Below are positions 21,937 to 33,600 of a DNA stretch of 64,000 nucleotides, piece by piece. How positions within the stretch are numbered: position 1 is the stretch's first letter; every line of letters begins with the position of its first letter. The position numbers and the translations under genes are program-made. The stretch comes from Plantago major (lineage: Eukaryota; Streptophyta; Magnoliopsida; Lamiales; Plantaginaceae), in contig CM048844.1 in assembly GCA_026545765.1 (NCBI GenBank), positions 21,398,237 to 21,462,236 of the forward strand, given 5' to 3'. The notes under the pieces were generated by a model, which searched no databases, was not told where the DNA came from, and saw nothing but the letters and a program-made list of their open reading frames with translations.

Positions 21937-24905
21937 TCATGAAAGCTTCAATGAATGTATTGCAACACCATTTCTAGCAGATGCAATTCGTCCCCACCTC
22001 CCTAACCGAGGTTCCTATCAAAAGGAAACCAATATATGTCAGATTAGTGCAATGCCTGATGTGCTTACAGACCTAGTATAGTATACTGTAGAACCCAAAG
22101 GTCATGGCATTATCCATGGAAGTTATGAAACATTTTTCATAACAGAACAGGCAGTAACAGTATAATAGTAATGTTTATGAAGTTGATAATGAAAGCATGG
22201 ATAGAGAATGCTCCAAAACTAGTCAAGAACTTTTCGTGAATGCGGAGCATAGGTCACATTTTCATGAATTTTAGCCCGGCATATGCTTTAATTAGGAAAT
22301 ACTACAACAGAAAACACTCACCTTCCCAACCCCAGCAATCAAGAACCTTCCGGATTTAGCAAATGCCAACGAATTTACAAATCCATCCTGAATTACAAAT
22401 CACAGAAACTGTTAATAGAAACATCTCGTCATACTAGAAAAAGGGCTATGCATTGGTGTCGCAAAAGGAAAAACATAATATTGGAAAGACGATACGAAAG
22501 AGGTTTCACAATGCATTCAGAATAGCTTACCATAGAGAGCTCAAACAAGGGACGGATGCCTTTGGATTCATCCTCAATTCCCCAAAGACGTACAGAGCCG
22601 TTCCCAGCTCCTGAAGCTGCAAGATCACTGTTTCTACATACAGCAACAGAGTTGACCCAAGAAAGAACCGTTGAACCTAGCTTCAAAGAGTCTTGCATAA
22701 CATCTTCTGCAAATATATGAATGAAAGAATGACGAACTGCTATGTCCCTTAACTGAGAGCAATAGAAAAGGTACGTGCCCAGTCAGTAGAAAGCCAGGTA
22801 TTCAGGAGGGAGATTTATTTACCTGTATGGCCATTGGACAGTCCATTGTTTTTTAGCTCTATGTTGTGCTCGCTAATTAAGGGATGCGCATTTTTTACAA
22901 TGTGAACGGGCTTCTTGCGCAATAAATTCCACTGCTCAATGCTCCCATCATCTGATCCTGACAGGAACTCGTCGTTGCTGACAAAGCAGCAGCACTCCAG
23001 TGAAGATGCAGAAGTACGAAATATGAGTTGGGACTCCTCTGGCACCTATTTAGCCATATGTCAAAAAATTATAATAAAATAACAGGGCAAGGGAGGATAC
23101 ATGTAAAAAAACAGTACAAACGACAGATCCGAGCAATAAGCGATTGAATACTACCAGTCTGTGTTGTTTGTTATATCCTACGTTGCTTACTATAATCATT
23201 AAATTTTCGGTTTAGGTTCAGGAAATCGAGTGCATGCATGAAAGTATGCAAAGCAACAATGGAGAAAGAATCTCAGATAATGAGCATTTGATCTTCCTTT
23301 TTAGCATTTGTTTGCATTCATGATTATGACATTTAACCATTTTTATAGCAAAGATGAAACATGTAGGAGCAGAAAGGCATATGGATCTAAAATCAATTAG
23401 GGTGAAAAGAGAAATCTGAGAATACACATTTTGACTCCTATGAGGATTGTTAATTACCTTCCACAAGTGCATAGTCCGGTCGCGTCCTACAGTCAATACA
23501 CGTTCTTTTCTTAAGCTATCTATTGTTAACACTTCACTTTGGTGACCAAATAATGTGCTTATGTAAGTTCTGTCTTCAGCATTCCAGATCTTGATAGACC
23601 GGTCATATGAACCAGAAAACAGTTCACACGTCCCTTGCCTAAATGTTAAACACGAGACAGGTCCTTTATGCCCTGGAAAAGCCTGCAAATTGTGTCAAGC
23701 AAGAGTCAATATTACACAAAGGAACCACATCAGACTTATATCATTTAGAACTACAAATATGATTACAAGCACTATATTCCTCAATATGTCACCAGTTTCG
23801 TTGCGACATCAATAAAGTACAATGAGAACTTCGAATGAGACGTGAACTGCAAGTGCAATACATCAATATGTACCTGGAGCATCTTTATGAGAATGTTTAC
23901 AAACAGGGCAAGTCAACAAATACCGGAATTTAATTTGTTCTTACTGATGCAGGACAAACCAATTCAACATCTCCAGTATAAAATTTGAGTCTGTTAACAC
24001 ACCTGTATATGCCCCCGAGTGCGAGTGTCCCATAAATGAACATGACGATCATGTCCTCCACTCGCCAAGTATCTGCCATCAGAGCTGACAGCCAATGCTA
24101 GAATATGTTTACTATGCTTAGTTGCTCGCCCTTGCGGATCCTTTAAACCATGAGATTTCAAAACTTGGTCAGTAGGCCAAGCATATTTTTCAGTTTTACC
24201 ACTTTCTACATCCCAGTGAACAATATTTCCATCCTTAGAAGCTGAAAACCCTCTCGAGTCATCGTCTGATAGAGCCAGAGCAGTCACACATTGTCTGTGT
24301 TTCACTATAAATCGAAAACCTTCACCAGATTCCGGCTTTTTAACCCTAAAATTGATTGCCACAAATTATTATCATTACCAACTCATATGTTTAAAACTAA
24401 TCAAAGATTGCAACTTTGCATCAAATACACACAATTAATCTCCACAGAATTATAAAATTACAATCAATTAACCAAATAGATACCTCGAAGCAATAGCTTT
24501 ACGAAGACGGCCACTCTCTTCTTGCTGCTCTTGTTGCAAAGCCCTAGCAATGAGGGAATCCCTATTACCGTCATTTTCTCTATCTTCAACATCAAAATCA
24601 TCAGCATCTTCTACTTGGTGCTTCCTTTCCATCTCCCTCAGAGTCGCCAAATGCTCGTGAGCCAAGCGCCTCTTCTTCTCAGCAGGATTTTCAATAATTT
24701 CCTCATCCTTCCCGACTTCTATTTCAGCATCAGAACCAAAAGCTACATCCTCGTCACTGCTGTCAATAATTTCATCCTCGAAATTACGGCGCCGTTTTGA
24801 TTTAGTGGGTTCAGAAAATGAATCCTTTGACAGAGAGGAACGATTCTTCCCATTGCTCCCGTTTTGATAAGCACCCTTCTTCTTGCCAAAGCTTTTTCCT
24901 TTCAT
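21937..24905 (-). CDS. YAO: YAO / RRP9-type U3 snoRNP 55K WD40 protein, 510 aa, seven exons
   Basis: The WD40 protein of the U3 box C/D snoRNP (yeast Rrp9, human U3-55K, Arabidopsis YAOZHE), which acts in the nucleolus in processing of pre-18S rRNA. Exons: 24484-24905, 24003-24345, 23458-23682, 22823-23045, 22531-22706, 22322-22387 and 21937-22014, total 1,533 nt, all joins in phase with GT-AG ends. The N terminus is Lys/Ser-rich with a KSKRRR nuclear signal, then acidic (IIDSSDEDVAFGSD), then the family block AEKKRRLAHEHLATLREME. WD repeats follow: ALALSDDDSRGFSASKDGNI, LAVSSDGRYLASGGHDRHVH, CLTFRQGTCELFSGSYDRSI, VLTVGRDRTMHLWK, CCFVSNDEFLSGSDDGSIEQ and AASGAGNGSVRLW. The last exon ends IHSLKLS, as expected. 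Size is close to Arabidopsis YAO as I remember it. Confidence 0.95.
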
Positions 24906-25248
24906 ACTCTCCGTATAGATTCTACTCGCCGGAAAAGATTTCAGCCGCAGGGATTGAATTCGCCGGAATATAAGATTTAGCAGCAGTTGCCGGAATATAT
25001 GTTGTGGTAGCAGCAGGGTGAGGTGCGCAGAGGTTTAAGGCTTCTAGGGTTTTGAGTGTTTTGAATGATGGAATGTGACTACAAAAACCTTGGGAGGACG
25101 CTTTAGTCACGGATGGAGCGCCGCTACGTAAAGGCAAATTACCAACCCGTCCCCACTCGAAATCATTATTCGGTTTAAATCACATTCACAATAGTCCAAG
25201 TGATTACAAATTTGCACCAAAAGTTCACTAAGTTAACGAATTACTATT
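24906..25248. promoter_or_regulatory. YAO 5' UTR and promoter region
   Basis: Immediately upstream of the YAO ATG on the minus strand. No distinct TATA box is visible, which is common for ribosome-biogenesis genes. A short minus-strand frame at 24922-25137 has no family support. Confidence 0.5.
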
Positions 25249-26029
25249 TAGGGGTGAGCGCGAGCGGGTATTTACAAAAAAATCAAACCGACCCACCTAT
25301 GGCGGGTGATTATAATTGTAAATCAAGGCGGGTAGAATATTTTTCCAACCCATGACGGTTCGGGTGATAGCAATGACGTTTAGTTGGTAGGCAGGTTGCC
25401 GGGTGAACATAGCCGGGGGAAATAACGTTGCAATATAAAAACAAGTTAGAAATTCACTTTAGCAAATTGTTTGGAGATTTTTCTTAACATATTTTTATAA
25501 TTAATTTGGTATTTCATGAGAATTATCTTAAATAAAGAGTGTAGATATGCTGAAAAATGAAAATATATTACTTCTGGAGACTAGAAGTGTCATTTTCTAC
25601 GTCTCCAAATGTATCTGTTAATATGAAGTGTAACAAACTTATATAGATGCTTACATTACAGTTTCCATATTATAATGAGGGCAAATGGGCAAGTGAGCAA
25701 GTTTCGTGAAGAATTTAAAACACCAATTTGAATTTTAGAATGAGGAATATGGAAGCACATTTGGTGCGGCAGAATCATTTAGCTTATATAGGTGACTGAA
25801 ACTTAATGAATTCATTAATTTTCAAACATGCATTATGTAATTTTTAATATATATACAACGGCGGGTGGGTCACGGGTTGCACCCGTCCAACCCGCCACCC
25901 ACCCACAAATGACGGGTTAAAAAAATTAACCCACCAAAATTTTCAAAAAAATTATAATCGGTGGGTGCGGGTAAGAGGCGGACAGTTTGTGTGGGTAGGT
26001 CGGTCGGACGGATTTTTTGCACACCCCTA
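25249..26029. mobile_element. Non-autonomous hAT-type element, 781 bp
   Basis: Termini TAGGGGTG and CACCCCTA are exact 8-bp inverted repeats, extended to about ten by 'AG/TG'. Flanks are TTACTATT and TTAGTATT (25241-25248, 26030-26037), an 8-bp duplication with one mismatch. Subterminal DNA is built of GGCGGGTGGGT / ACCCACCCGCC words. The same TAGGGGTG end is used by the element at 8054-8587, but the interiors are unrelated. No transposase frame. Confidence 0.82.
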
Positions 26030-26116
26030 TTAGTATTATACATGATAAGTTATTAAAAAACATGATGAGTTATTTAAAAAAGTGTGCAGGACCTCATGAG
26101 TTGACGAATTACCCCA

Positions 26117-26395
26117 TAGCGACGGATTAAAATTATCCGTCGCTAATAAGCGATGGATAATTTTATCTGTCGCTATATGGGCGACGGATTTTATTAATCC
26201 GTCGCCCGGTGTTTGACTTTAAAAAAATTAAATTAAATATTGACGACGAATAAATTATCCGTCGTTAATATTTATATGTAAAATAAAAAAAAATAAAAAT
26301 GGCGACGGATATGTTATCCGTCGCTTATCCGTCGCCCCGTATAGCGACGGATCGGCCTTTTGGGCCGACGGATACGTGTCCGTCGGCCCATAAGG
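26117..26395 (+). repeat. Left subterminal repeat zone of the CACTA element
   Basis: Alternating GCGACGGAT and ATCCGTCGC words (about ten copies, some changed to GCGATGGAT or GACGACGAAT) form potential short hairpins. These are the sites bound by the TNPA-type protein in CACTA elements generally. Confidence 0.8.
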
Positions 26396-26639
26396 GTTTT
26401 AATCGGATCTTGGCTAAAGCAGAAGCCATTTTCGCCATTTTTCTCCTTCGTTTTTCTTCCTTTCTCCTCCGTCAAATCCGGCCATTTGTTGTCGATTCTT
26501 TCCAATCTTGGTATCAATTCGAAGATCGTTGGACGAGGAGCTCGTTTCTTCCTTCAATTTCAAATTTCATCCGCTATTTTATTCGGAATCAAATGTATTA
26601 CTTCTAAACCCTAACTTTTGAAAATTTGGGATTTTTTTT

Positions 26640-27060
26640 TTTATTTTTTACTACTTATTCTCAATTGTATGTTTATATGAAGTATGTAGTAGCTTGTTTA
26701 GTTAATTTGATCAATTATATGTAATTTGATATGTATATGTAATTTGATTAATTTGATTTGTATATGTAATTTGATAGTTAGTTTAGTTAATTTGATATGA
26801 ATGTATGTAGTAATTCAATATATATTATGTATGTTAATTCGATAAGTATGTATGTAGTGAAGTATGTATGTATGTAGTTAGTTTAGTTAATTTAGTTAAT
26901 TTGATATGTATGTTAAGTATGTATGTAGTAATTTGATATGTATGTGTAATTTGATATGTATGTTAAGTATGTATGTAGTTAGTTTAGTTAATTTGATAGG
27001 TATGTATGTAGTAGTTTTGGTTGATTTGATAAATTCGTATATGTACTAAATTAGTTAAGT
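26640..27060. repeat. AT-rich minisatellite, TTAGTTTAGTTAATTTGATATGTATG-like
   Basis: Words 'tagtttagttaatttgat', 'atgtatgtagtta' and 'atatgtatatgtaatttgat' recur in shuffled order without coding content. Inside the CACTA element, between the 5' region and the first transposase remnant. Confidence 0.7.
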
Positions 27061-27291
27061 GTTTTGAGCGACGGATAATATGTTGATTATATTAACGTGT
27101 AATTTATAATTTATAACTCGTAGTAGTAAAACACTTAATAAATTTTGTAACATATCGAACACTTAATAATTAATTTATAAGAAACGTATAATAATTAAAA
27201 ATTAATCTCTACAATCTTCTTATCCGAATTGGAATCAATCTAATAAATTAAATACGATCTAATCAATTGGAATAGGTTAAAAAAGTATACA

Positions 27292-27662
27292 ATGAATTCC
27301 GACCGTTCATGCATGTACGATCGTACGGCGGTAAATGGCAGAGTTTCTAGGAGTTTTGTAGAAGGGGTTAAAGGTTTCATCTCGTTTGTCATGGGACGTC
27401 CGACTTGTGCAACTGGGGGTTGATAAAGTGTCCTTGCACATTGGAAACCTGTAGAAACAAGCAATTTATGACTCCTACAACAGTAATTGAGCACTTGCGA
27501 CGTTATGGATTCATGCCTGAGTATCATGTATGGATTCATCACGGTGAGGAAGCACCGTCCATGGCATACCTCCAATGGAGAGAGAGGCGGAGTTTGGGTC
27601 GCCTATTGAGTGACTTTCTACTTGTCGGAACATGTGCATGGTGTATTGGGAGGAGGATGTAG
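27292..27662 (+). pseudogene. CACTA transposase N-terminal (Transpos_assoc-like) remnant
   Basis: From ATG 27292 the frame reads MNSDRSCMYDR... with GVKGFISFVMG, the pattern of the transposase-associated domain that opens plant CACTA transposases. After a frame change near 27400 it continues as IKCPCTLETCRNKQF, TPTTVIEHLRRYGFMPEYH and VWIHHGEE, the Cys-bearing second half of the same domain. The transposase core that should follow is missing; the next 200 bp are AT-rich. Frame change and loss of the core make this a pseudogene. Confidence 0.75.
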
Positions 27663-27884
27663 ATCTGTTGAAATGCAAGTTCTGTGGTAGGGAGCGTCAC
27701 AAGTGATGAAGAGGGGGCTGCAAGAGAAAGAATCATTTGATAATTCGTTTTGTCTCTAAGCTTGTATAACTAGTAATCATTAGTTGATATATGAAGCCAA
27801 ACATTATGGTAAAATTGAAGCTAATGTAACTTATATTATGTAATGATGTAACAATTGATGTTGAAGCTAATATAACTTATAACG

Positions 27885-28916
27885 CAGACACATTCGAAGT
27901 TCAAGCGGATGATGAGTTTTCCCAATCTGTCTTCAGGGTATCAGGGAGACCTCTTGGTGCAGCTAAGAAAGAATATCTTACGGATAAAGAGTTGAAAGCA
28001 GCTCAATATTATGTCCTCACGAATTGTGCTGAGGTTGACCAGTATATGATACTATTTGCGAGGTGAGCAACACTTTCTTTAAATTTTAATATAACTACGT
28101 AAGTCTCTACTTCAATTATAGACTTATCATCGAATCAATGTTTGCAGTTTTTTCAAAAAGCGTTGTTTGGAAGAAAATCCTCAGATGACAGAGGATACAC
28201 TAGAGGAACTACTTGACTCAAAAATTCCTACAGAATTTCCAGATTGGTTCCGAGAGTATGTCTGAAATCCTATTAACAACGTCACATGCATATACTTAAA
28301 GGCTCTCGCAAAAGGGACATTAAAAAAGGTCTACACATTCCCAGGTTATATAGTCAATGGCCTTAAGTTCCACACGACTGAATGTAACACGGCCATGGCG
28401 ACAAGCAACTCCGGGGTGTGTGTTGAGGGTGCAGAAGATTATGGAGACGCTGCTTTGTTTGATTTCCACGGCAAGCTAAAACGAATAGTGAGGATTGAAT
28501 ATTCCGGCTTGCCATTGAAACGAACCTTCTTGTTTGATGTTGAGTGGTATGATCCTAATCCAGGAGGTACGAGGAAGAACGAGCAATATGAAATTGTTGA
28601 TGTGAACCAGAAGAAGAGGTACCGAACCAAGTATGAACCATTTATTCTGGCGACTCAAGCACGACAAGTGGTGTTTCTTGAATATCCAAGCAGGAAACGC
28701 GATAAGGCGGAATGGTTAGCTGCGGTACCTATTCGTGCTCGCTCGAAAGTGGAGTACATTGAGAAAGACGACTCAATTACCAACTCGTACCAACAAGAGG
28801 ATGTCGATAAACAAGCAGAAAATTCCATAGAAGCAGATGATGAGTTGTTTGATCTGCACGAGGACCAATATGTAGACTTAGAGGACGGCGATAACGGTAT
28901 ATTATGTGTATTATAA
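27885..28916 (+). pseudogene. CACTA transposase C-terminal part (DUF4216 region)
   Basis: An exon from about 27885 encodes SGRPLGAAKKEYLTDKELK and AQYYVLTNCAEVDQY, then a GT-AG intron (about 28062-28147), then a second exon with FPDWFREYV. One TGA at about 28263-28265 interrupts, after which the same frame runs on through FPGYIVNGLKFHT and NSGVCVEG into a DUF4216-like segment (LKRIVRIEYSGLP, FLFDVEWYDPNPGG, YEPFILATQARQVVFL) and ends at 28916 after an acidic tail. This is the order seen in plant CACTA TNP2-type proteins. An ATG at 28395 gives a 173-codon open frame, but it is only the tail of the protein. Confidence 0.8.
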
Positions 28917-28978
28917 CTAGTTAGTAGTTGATAACACTTGAGTTATTATAATTTGTTTTGTATTATAACTCGTACTAA

Positions 28979-30800
28979 TGCATATGCCACGACAAAGACC
29001 ACGCACCTATCTTCCCCGCACGCACCGCATGATAGTCTTTGGGTGGACAGGTCAGAGGACATGGAGGGCTCTGGTAGTATCAGGGCAGCAGGTCTCGGTT
29101 GAGACCCCCCCCCCCCCCTCCAGCAGGAGAGAGCAGTCGGGGCTCTACTAGTCAGCCCAGACACATACTGGAGGGCTACCATGACGATTGTCCCTACCTC
29201 GTGTTCGATCCACTGAATCCCAACATCACGTGGGACGGCTTGCCTGTGATTTTTTCTGCTGGTCCTGCCAAGTAAGTATTATACATTCTTCTTAAATATG
29301 TAAAACATAACTTATGATAGTTGACAAAGTATAAATTGTTGTACTAAAGTAATATATATTCGTTTCTTGTATCTTATACATTGACAACAATTTATGGCCT
29401 CGGGAGGTGCACAACAAACTATGTGACATCTTCCGGAGCAGGAGAGAGCCACCAGAGCAGGGTGGTGAGTGTTGGAGCCGAATCTCGGACCGCATGAGGG
29501 CCGAGTACTTCGATGAGCTAAGGGTAAGTTAAAATATGACATTCCTTTGTTTGTAATTATAATCGTTTTAATATGAGTGGTATGTTAGCCACTATATGTG
29601 AGTGGTATGTTAGCCACTTTATTTGGGTGATATGTTAGTCACCATTGTGTTAGTAAAATTTAGGACAATGTGAGTGGTATGTTAGCCACTATATGTGAGT
29701 GGTATGTTAGCCACTTTGTTTGGGTGATATGTCAGTCACCATATATGTTATGTTGTTGTATCTTATTAAATTGATGTAACATGGTGACGTTATATATGTA
29801 TTGACTTTGGATGTTGTATGAAATTGGGAATGTAGAAGGAGTACTTCATTCCCAGCGGGTTGATCCCACAAATCTGGCGTTTATTTAGATCTGGGATCTA
29901 AAATGTCTGAGGATATAGTCATGATTGAAAGGCCATTCGGGATCGGGGTGGCCCAATGCCTCCACAGGTTGATGCAGCGGAGTGGGCCCTTTGGGATGTC
30001 TAATGGCGCCGAACTGATGTCCAGGACAATGCCTACATCAACAGACAGAACCGGGCGTCTCAGTTTGATGCGGCAGGAAGGGCCGTTCACCACCTTGGGA
30101 GGCGATCTACTCTCACTGATTATTACCAATCGGTATGTATATATATGTTTTTTTTCAATCTAGCATTACGTGTGTGTATTGTGTCTCTGATTACTTATGA
30201 GATGATAAATTGTTGACTATATATGTTGTTCAGATCTCACGGGGGGAAGTGACATCCAAGTATGACATCTTCAATAAGGCCAAGCAGAAGGGCGGGGTAT
30301 GGATCGACTGCGGGCCTCGTCTATTGCGGTATGTTTATGTTGCTTAAAGTTCATATTTGTACACTATTACAAGTTATTTTTGAAAAACGGCATCTGATCA
30401 TGATATCTTCTATTTACGATTTCAAGCTAAGGTTGATGCTCAGGTGGCGAGGCATGAGAAAGAGACGGGTGATGTGTTGTCAACTGAACAAGTTGACAAC
30501 ATCTTCCTAAAGGTCAACAAACCGGACAACAAAGGACGAATATATGGACTCGGGAGCCTCGGTTTGAGCTTGGCTAGTACGGGGTGCTCCTCATCATCAT
30601 CCCAGCAGTCTAGACGTCCGGTTTACACACACGTGACTGTCTCTAAGTGGTGCAAAGCGGTCCGGAACAAAGTTGCTTCTAACTCAAGAGATGGAGCGGC
30701 ACGCCAGAGAACAAAGGGAGGAGAACGGCGCCTTGATTCTGAATGGAGCGATTCATGTCCTGTTCGCCCCCACCCCCCTCTGGCAGCTAGTTATGTATAT
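28979..30800 (+). pseudogene. CACTA second gene, transposase_24 (Ptta/En/Spm) type remnant
   Basis: Plus-strand exon-like pieces: 28979-29271 (Pro-rich start broken by 14 consecutive C at 29105-29118, then GYHDDCPYLVFDPLNP and a GTAAGT donor), about 29380-29523 (EVHNKLCDIFRSRRE, ending at a GTAAG donor), about 29838-30132 (RASQFDAAGRAVHHLGG), 30232-30329 and 30426 onward (STEQVDNIFLKVN, GRIYGLGSLG). The last piece matches the conserved 'GRVRGLGxG' core of the Ptta/En/Spm transposase family. A following coiled-coil-like stretch (EMERHAREQREENGALI) is in a different frame. Function in the family is binding of subterminal repeats; this copy looks dead. Confidence 0.65.
29572..29740. repeat. Two-unit tandem repeat with internal GTGGTATGTTAGCCAC hairpins
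   Basis: Two units of about 97 bp start near 29575 and 29672. Each has GAGTGGTATGTTAGCCAC twice and GGGTGATATGT(T/C)AGTCACC once, so every sub-unit can fold on itself. It lies in an intron-like gap of the CACTA second gene. Confidence 0.85.
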
Positions 30801-30969
30801 GTACGTTCGGATTTATTATATTTACACTTGTTCGGATAATTTCTCCTGCTCCGGATATTACTTTTTTTATTTATCATTTATTGAAACATTTTCTGTATTA
30901 TTGATTTATTATCGAACATTATATTGATTAAATAGGTGAACTACGAAAAACAGGGATTAATATGAAACA

Positions 30970-31440
30970 AATAGTGACGGATTAACAGTGACGGATTAAC
31001 AGTGACGGATTAACAGTGACGGAATAAATAGTGACGGATTAATAGTGACGGAATTTCAGATTCCGTCACTAATTCCAATAATATATTGGGCGACGGATAG
31101 ATACTATCCGTCGCCCAATATAACGACGGATATTTTCTATTCGTTGTTACATATGACGACGGATAGATTCTATCCGTCGTCCCATCTAACGACGGATAGA
31201 ATCTATCCATCGTTATATTTGGCGACGGATAGAATCTATCCGTCGCCAATAATCGATTTAAAAAATAAAAAATAAAAAGTCAAATATGATAATCCGTCGC
31301 GAATTGGACGATGGATTATCTATCCGTCGTCAAAGACCCAGTGGGGCGACGGAATTACTATCCGTAGCCCGATCCGTCGCCCCAGCTGGGGCGACGGATC
31401 GCTAGTCTGTAGTGACGGACAGACCAGTTTTTTTGTAGTG
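30970..31440 (+). repeat. Right subterminal repeat zone and terminus of the CACTA element
   Basis: Starts with four direct AGTGACGGATTAAC-type units (30974-31050), then inverted GCGACGGATAGA..TCTATCCGTCGC blocks. Ends TTTTTTTGTAGTG, the inverted CACTA terminus. The repeats are much closer to consensus here than at the left end. Confidence 0.88.
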
Positions 31441-31880
31441 CTATTGAACTCACAAAGTTAAAGAAAAGTACTATGTGTGAAGTGACACGTGAGTTATGGC
31501 GTGTGAGGTACACTAGGGGTTTCTCCACTCCGCACGCAATACATGTTTGCATCGTGTATATCATTAATATCAATGGTGTAATGTGCTGACTTTATAAGAT
31601 TTCGTGGAGTTTTGCACACAATTATAATGACTCGTAATTTTTCTTGTTTTGCATTCATTTGGATTAAGAAAACGTACATAAACATCCCAAGTAGCACATC
31701 ACGTGGGTGTACCACACGTGCCCTAAAACTAACAGAGTTACAGTCGGAAGGTTTCGCGCGCATGTCTTAATAACACCAGCCGTTTGTTACCAATTCGTTA
31801 GCTTAGGTGGAATTTGCCCATGTATTTAATAATGTATGGGGTAATGTACGTGTATCCCATTTTAGTCATTAGAATTTAAG
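31441..31880. other. Gap between the CACTA and Helitron remnants
   Basis: About 440 bp with several CACGTG/ACACGTG words (31486, 31701, 31716) but no gene or element that I recognise. Confidence 0.4.
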
Positions 31881-32490
31881 AAACTATTCAGTGGTCCTTC
31901 GATACTCGGCGTAGCGTAGAGACAAAGCTCAAAATAAGAAATTAATGGATTTTATAATAATATGCCGAAGGTGAAATACATATATATAAAAATTGTAGTG
32001 TGAATAATGCATGATCAAATCGCTTTGACATTACATCTGAATTCATCCATACGTGTAAAAAAGGTGCATGATGTTAGTGAAATTGAACATGAACACATGT
32101 AAAATTTAGTCGGTGTTAAAAAAAGTTCTCGAAGTTTATACACATAAACGATAAATTTACCTCATAACTCGTCGAACAATTCTTTTCACACCGCATTGAT
32201 TGTCGTGTAATATGTGTTACCCTCTTTGTGGCAAGTCGATATCTTCAATCCCTTGGTAACCCTAGAGAGAGCAACATATAACTGACAATGGCATAATACG
32301 GGTGAGGGTGTGTGGCCGATGTGTGAGAAAGATTGTCCCTTTAGCCAGTAGAAAGATTGGCGAGATGCCATTTAGATATTAGGGAGTCCCCTTAGCCGTA
32401 GAAAGTTATATGTGGCTATGTGCTCTTCCTTAACTGGGAAAATCATGTAGAGGTTGCAACCCTGGAGCACCAAATTGTTATCTTGTGTGG
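31881..32490 (-). mobile_element. Helitron 3' remnant with helicase C-terminal fragment
   Basis: The plus-strand text 'tcgatactcg' followed by 'caaagctcaaaataa' resembles the Helitron end at 46339-46385, and the following 600 bp track the 46.4-47.35-kb Helitron region in order. On the minus strand 32186-32371 reads PSPVLCHCQLYVALSRVTKG, the last conserved motif of the plant Helitron PIF1-like helicase. The terminal hairpin is decayed and no clean CTAG is left. Confidence 0.7.
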
Positions 32491-32494
32491 AAGC

Positions 32495-33600
32495 GCTCAA
32501 CTTATAAAGAGTGTATTATTCTCTATCGCTAACTACTGGATGTAAATTTTTCCCTTGCATGAGAAGTTTTTTGGACATATGGAAGGCTTATGCAGGTCTT
32601 TATTTTGGAGTGGAAAGGATAGTAATACTATGACAGCTCTGGTTTCATGGGATCGTTTGTGTGACCCCCCCCCCCCCCCCCCCTATATGCTGGTGGTTTG
32701 GCCTTTGTATCTCATCTGGAGTGGAATCAAGCTACTATGGGTAAGTTGTTGTGGAACTTGAGGAACGGGTGATGGACTATAGATCGGATGGATCCATGAG
32801 TATTGTGTGAAAATGTATGATTTTCTTGATTTCTCTCCCTCAGCCTCTTTCTCTTGGTTTACTAAAGGCATGTTTACGCATATAGATGTGCTCATTGCTT
32901 ATGATGATTGGAGGGATTTCCACAATAAAGGTGTATGCTGCACTATACAAGTATGTTCGGTGTGAAGATATTGTTCCTTGGGGGAAGCTCTTCTTTGGAA
33001 TTCAAGCCCGACCAAGAGTGATGTTCATATCCTGTTTAGCTTGTCAGTGTTGCCTTGCAACTAAGGATATACTCCTTCGTTTTGGTTTGGTCAGTGATGC
33101 TAGCTCTTGTTTTTGTGGGTCAGCTGAAAGTGCAAACCATTTGTTCTTTCAGTGTGCGACTATTGGATGCATCTTGCTGGGGGTGTTAAGATGGATGCAG
33201 ATACCACATGCACCTCTGAATTGGGAACGAGAATTGCTTTGGCTGATTGATCACTCTAAGGGTAAGCTAGCTTGCGGTGTAAATTGTCGAATAATTCTAC
33301 AGCAAGACATCGTATGAGATTTGGAGTTGAAAAATTCGTGTCATTTTCCATAATCAGTCTGCTAGTCCTAGAAATTTTTAAGATATTATTCATATAGTGT
33401 TGTCAAGGGATGAATCTGTACATGGCTTACGTTGTATTGCTCTAGATTGTAATAGGTGGATAGGAAGCTAAGTTGTGTGGCTTTTGCTCTGTCCTCTTGA
33501 GTCACCTGGATCTTTTTGATCGGCTTTCTACTTACTTGTTTTTGGGAACGGAATTAATTTTATGTTAAAGAAATGATATTTGTACGTAAATATATATTAT
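32495..33600 (+). pseudogene. LINE (non-LTR retrotransposon) 3' part: RT tail and zinc-binding domain
   Basis: Begins in the post-catalytic RT region (LCRSLFWSGKD, TALVSWDRLCDP), then 19 consecutive C at 32665-32683 shift the frame and it resumes as GGLAFVSHLEWNQATMGKLL. From 32886 a 143-codon frame carries the zf-RVT pattern: PWGKLFFGIQARPRVMFISC, LLRFGLVSD, SCFCGSAESANHLFFQCA. The tail ends in a T-rich 3' region around 33540. Several stops between the pieces show it is dead. The 5' part, with endonuclease and RT active site, is absent, as expected of a truncated LINE. Confidence 0.75.

Larger units (their letters stand above)
26117..31440 (+). mobile_element. Decayed CACTA (En/Spm) element
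   Basis: The right terminus is intact: read from outside inwards on the minus strand it is CACTACAAAAAAACTGG, the CACTA signature, ending at 31440. Both subterminal zones carry many direct and inverted GCGACGGAT / ATCCGTCGC repeats. Inside, in plus orientation, are remnants of the two usual CACTA genes: a TNP2-type transposase (Transpos_assoc N terminus and DUF4216-side C terminus, with the central transposase_21 catalytic region absent) and a transposase_24 (Ptta/En/Spm) gene. Stops and frame changes break both. I could not find a matching CACTA at the left, so the left end is deleted, diverged or displaced. Confidence 0.8.

Noticed and set aside
28395..28916. 173-codon open frame as a host gene
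   Set aside because: It is the tail of a CACTA transposase (DUF4216 side); the same frame extends upstream through a single stop into other transposase motifs.
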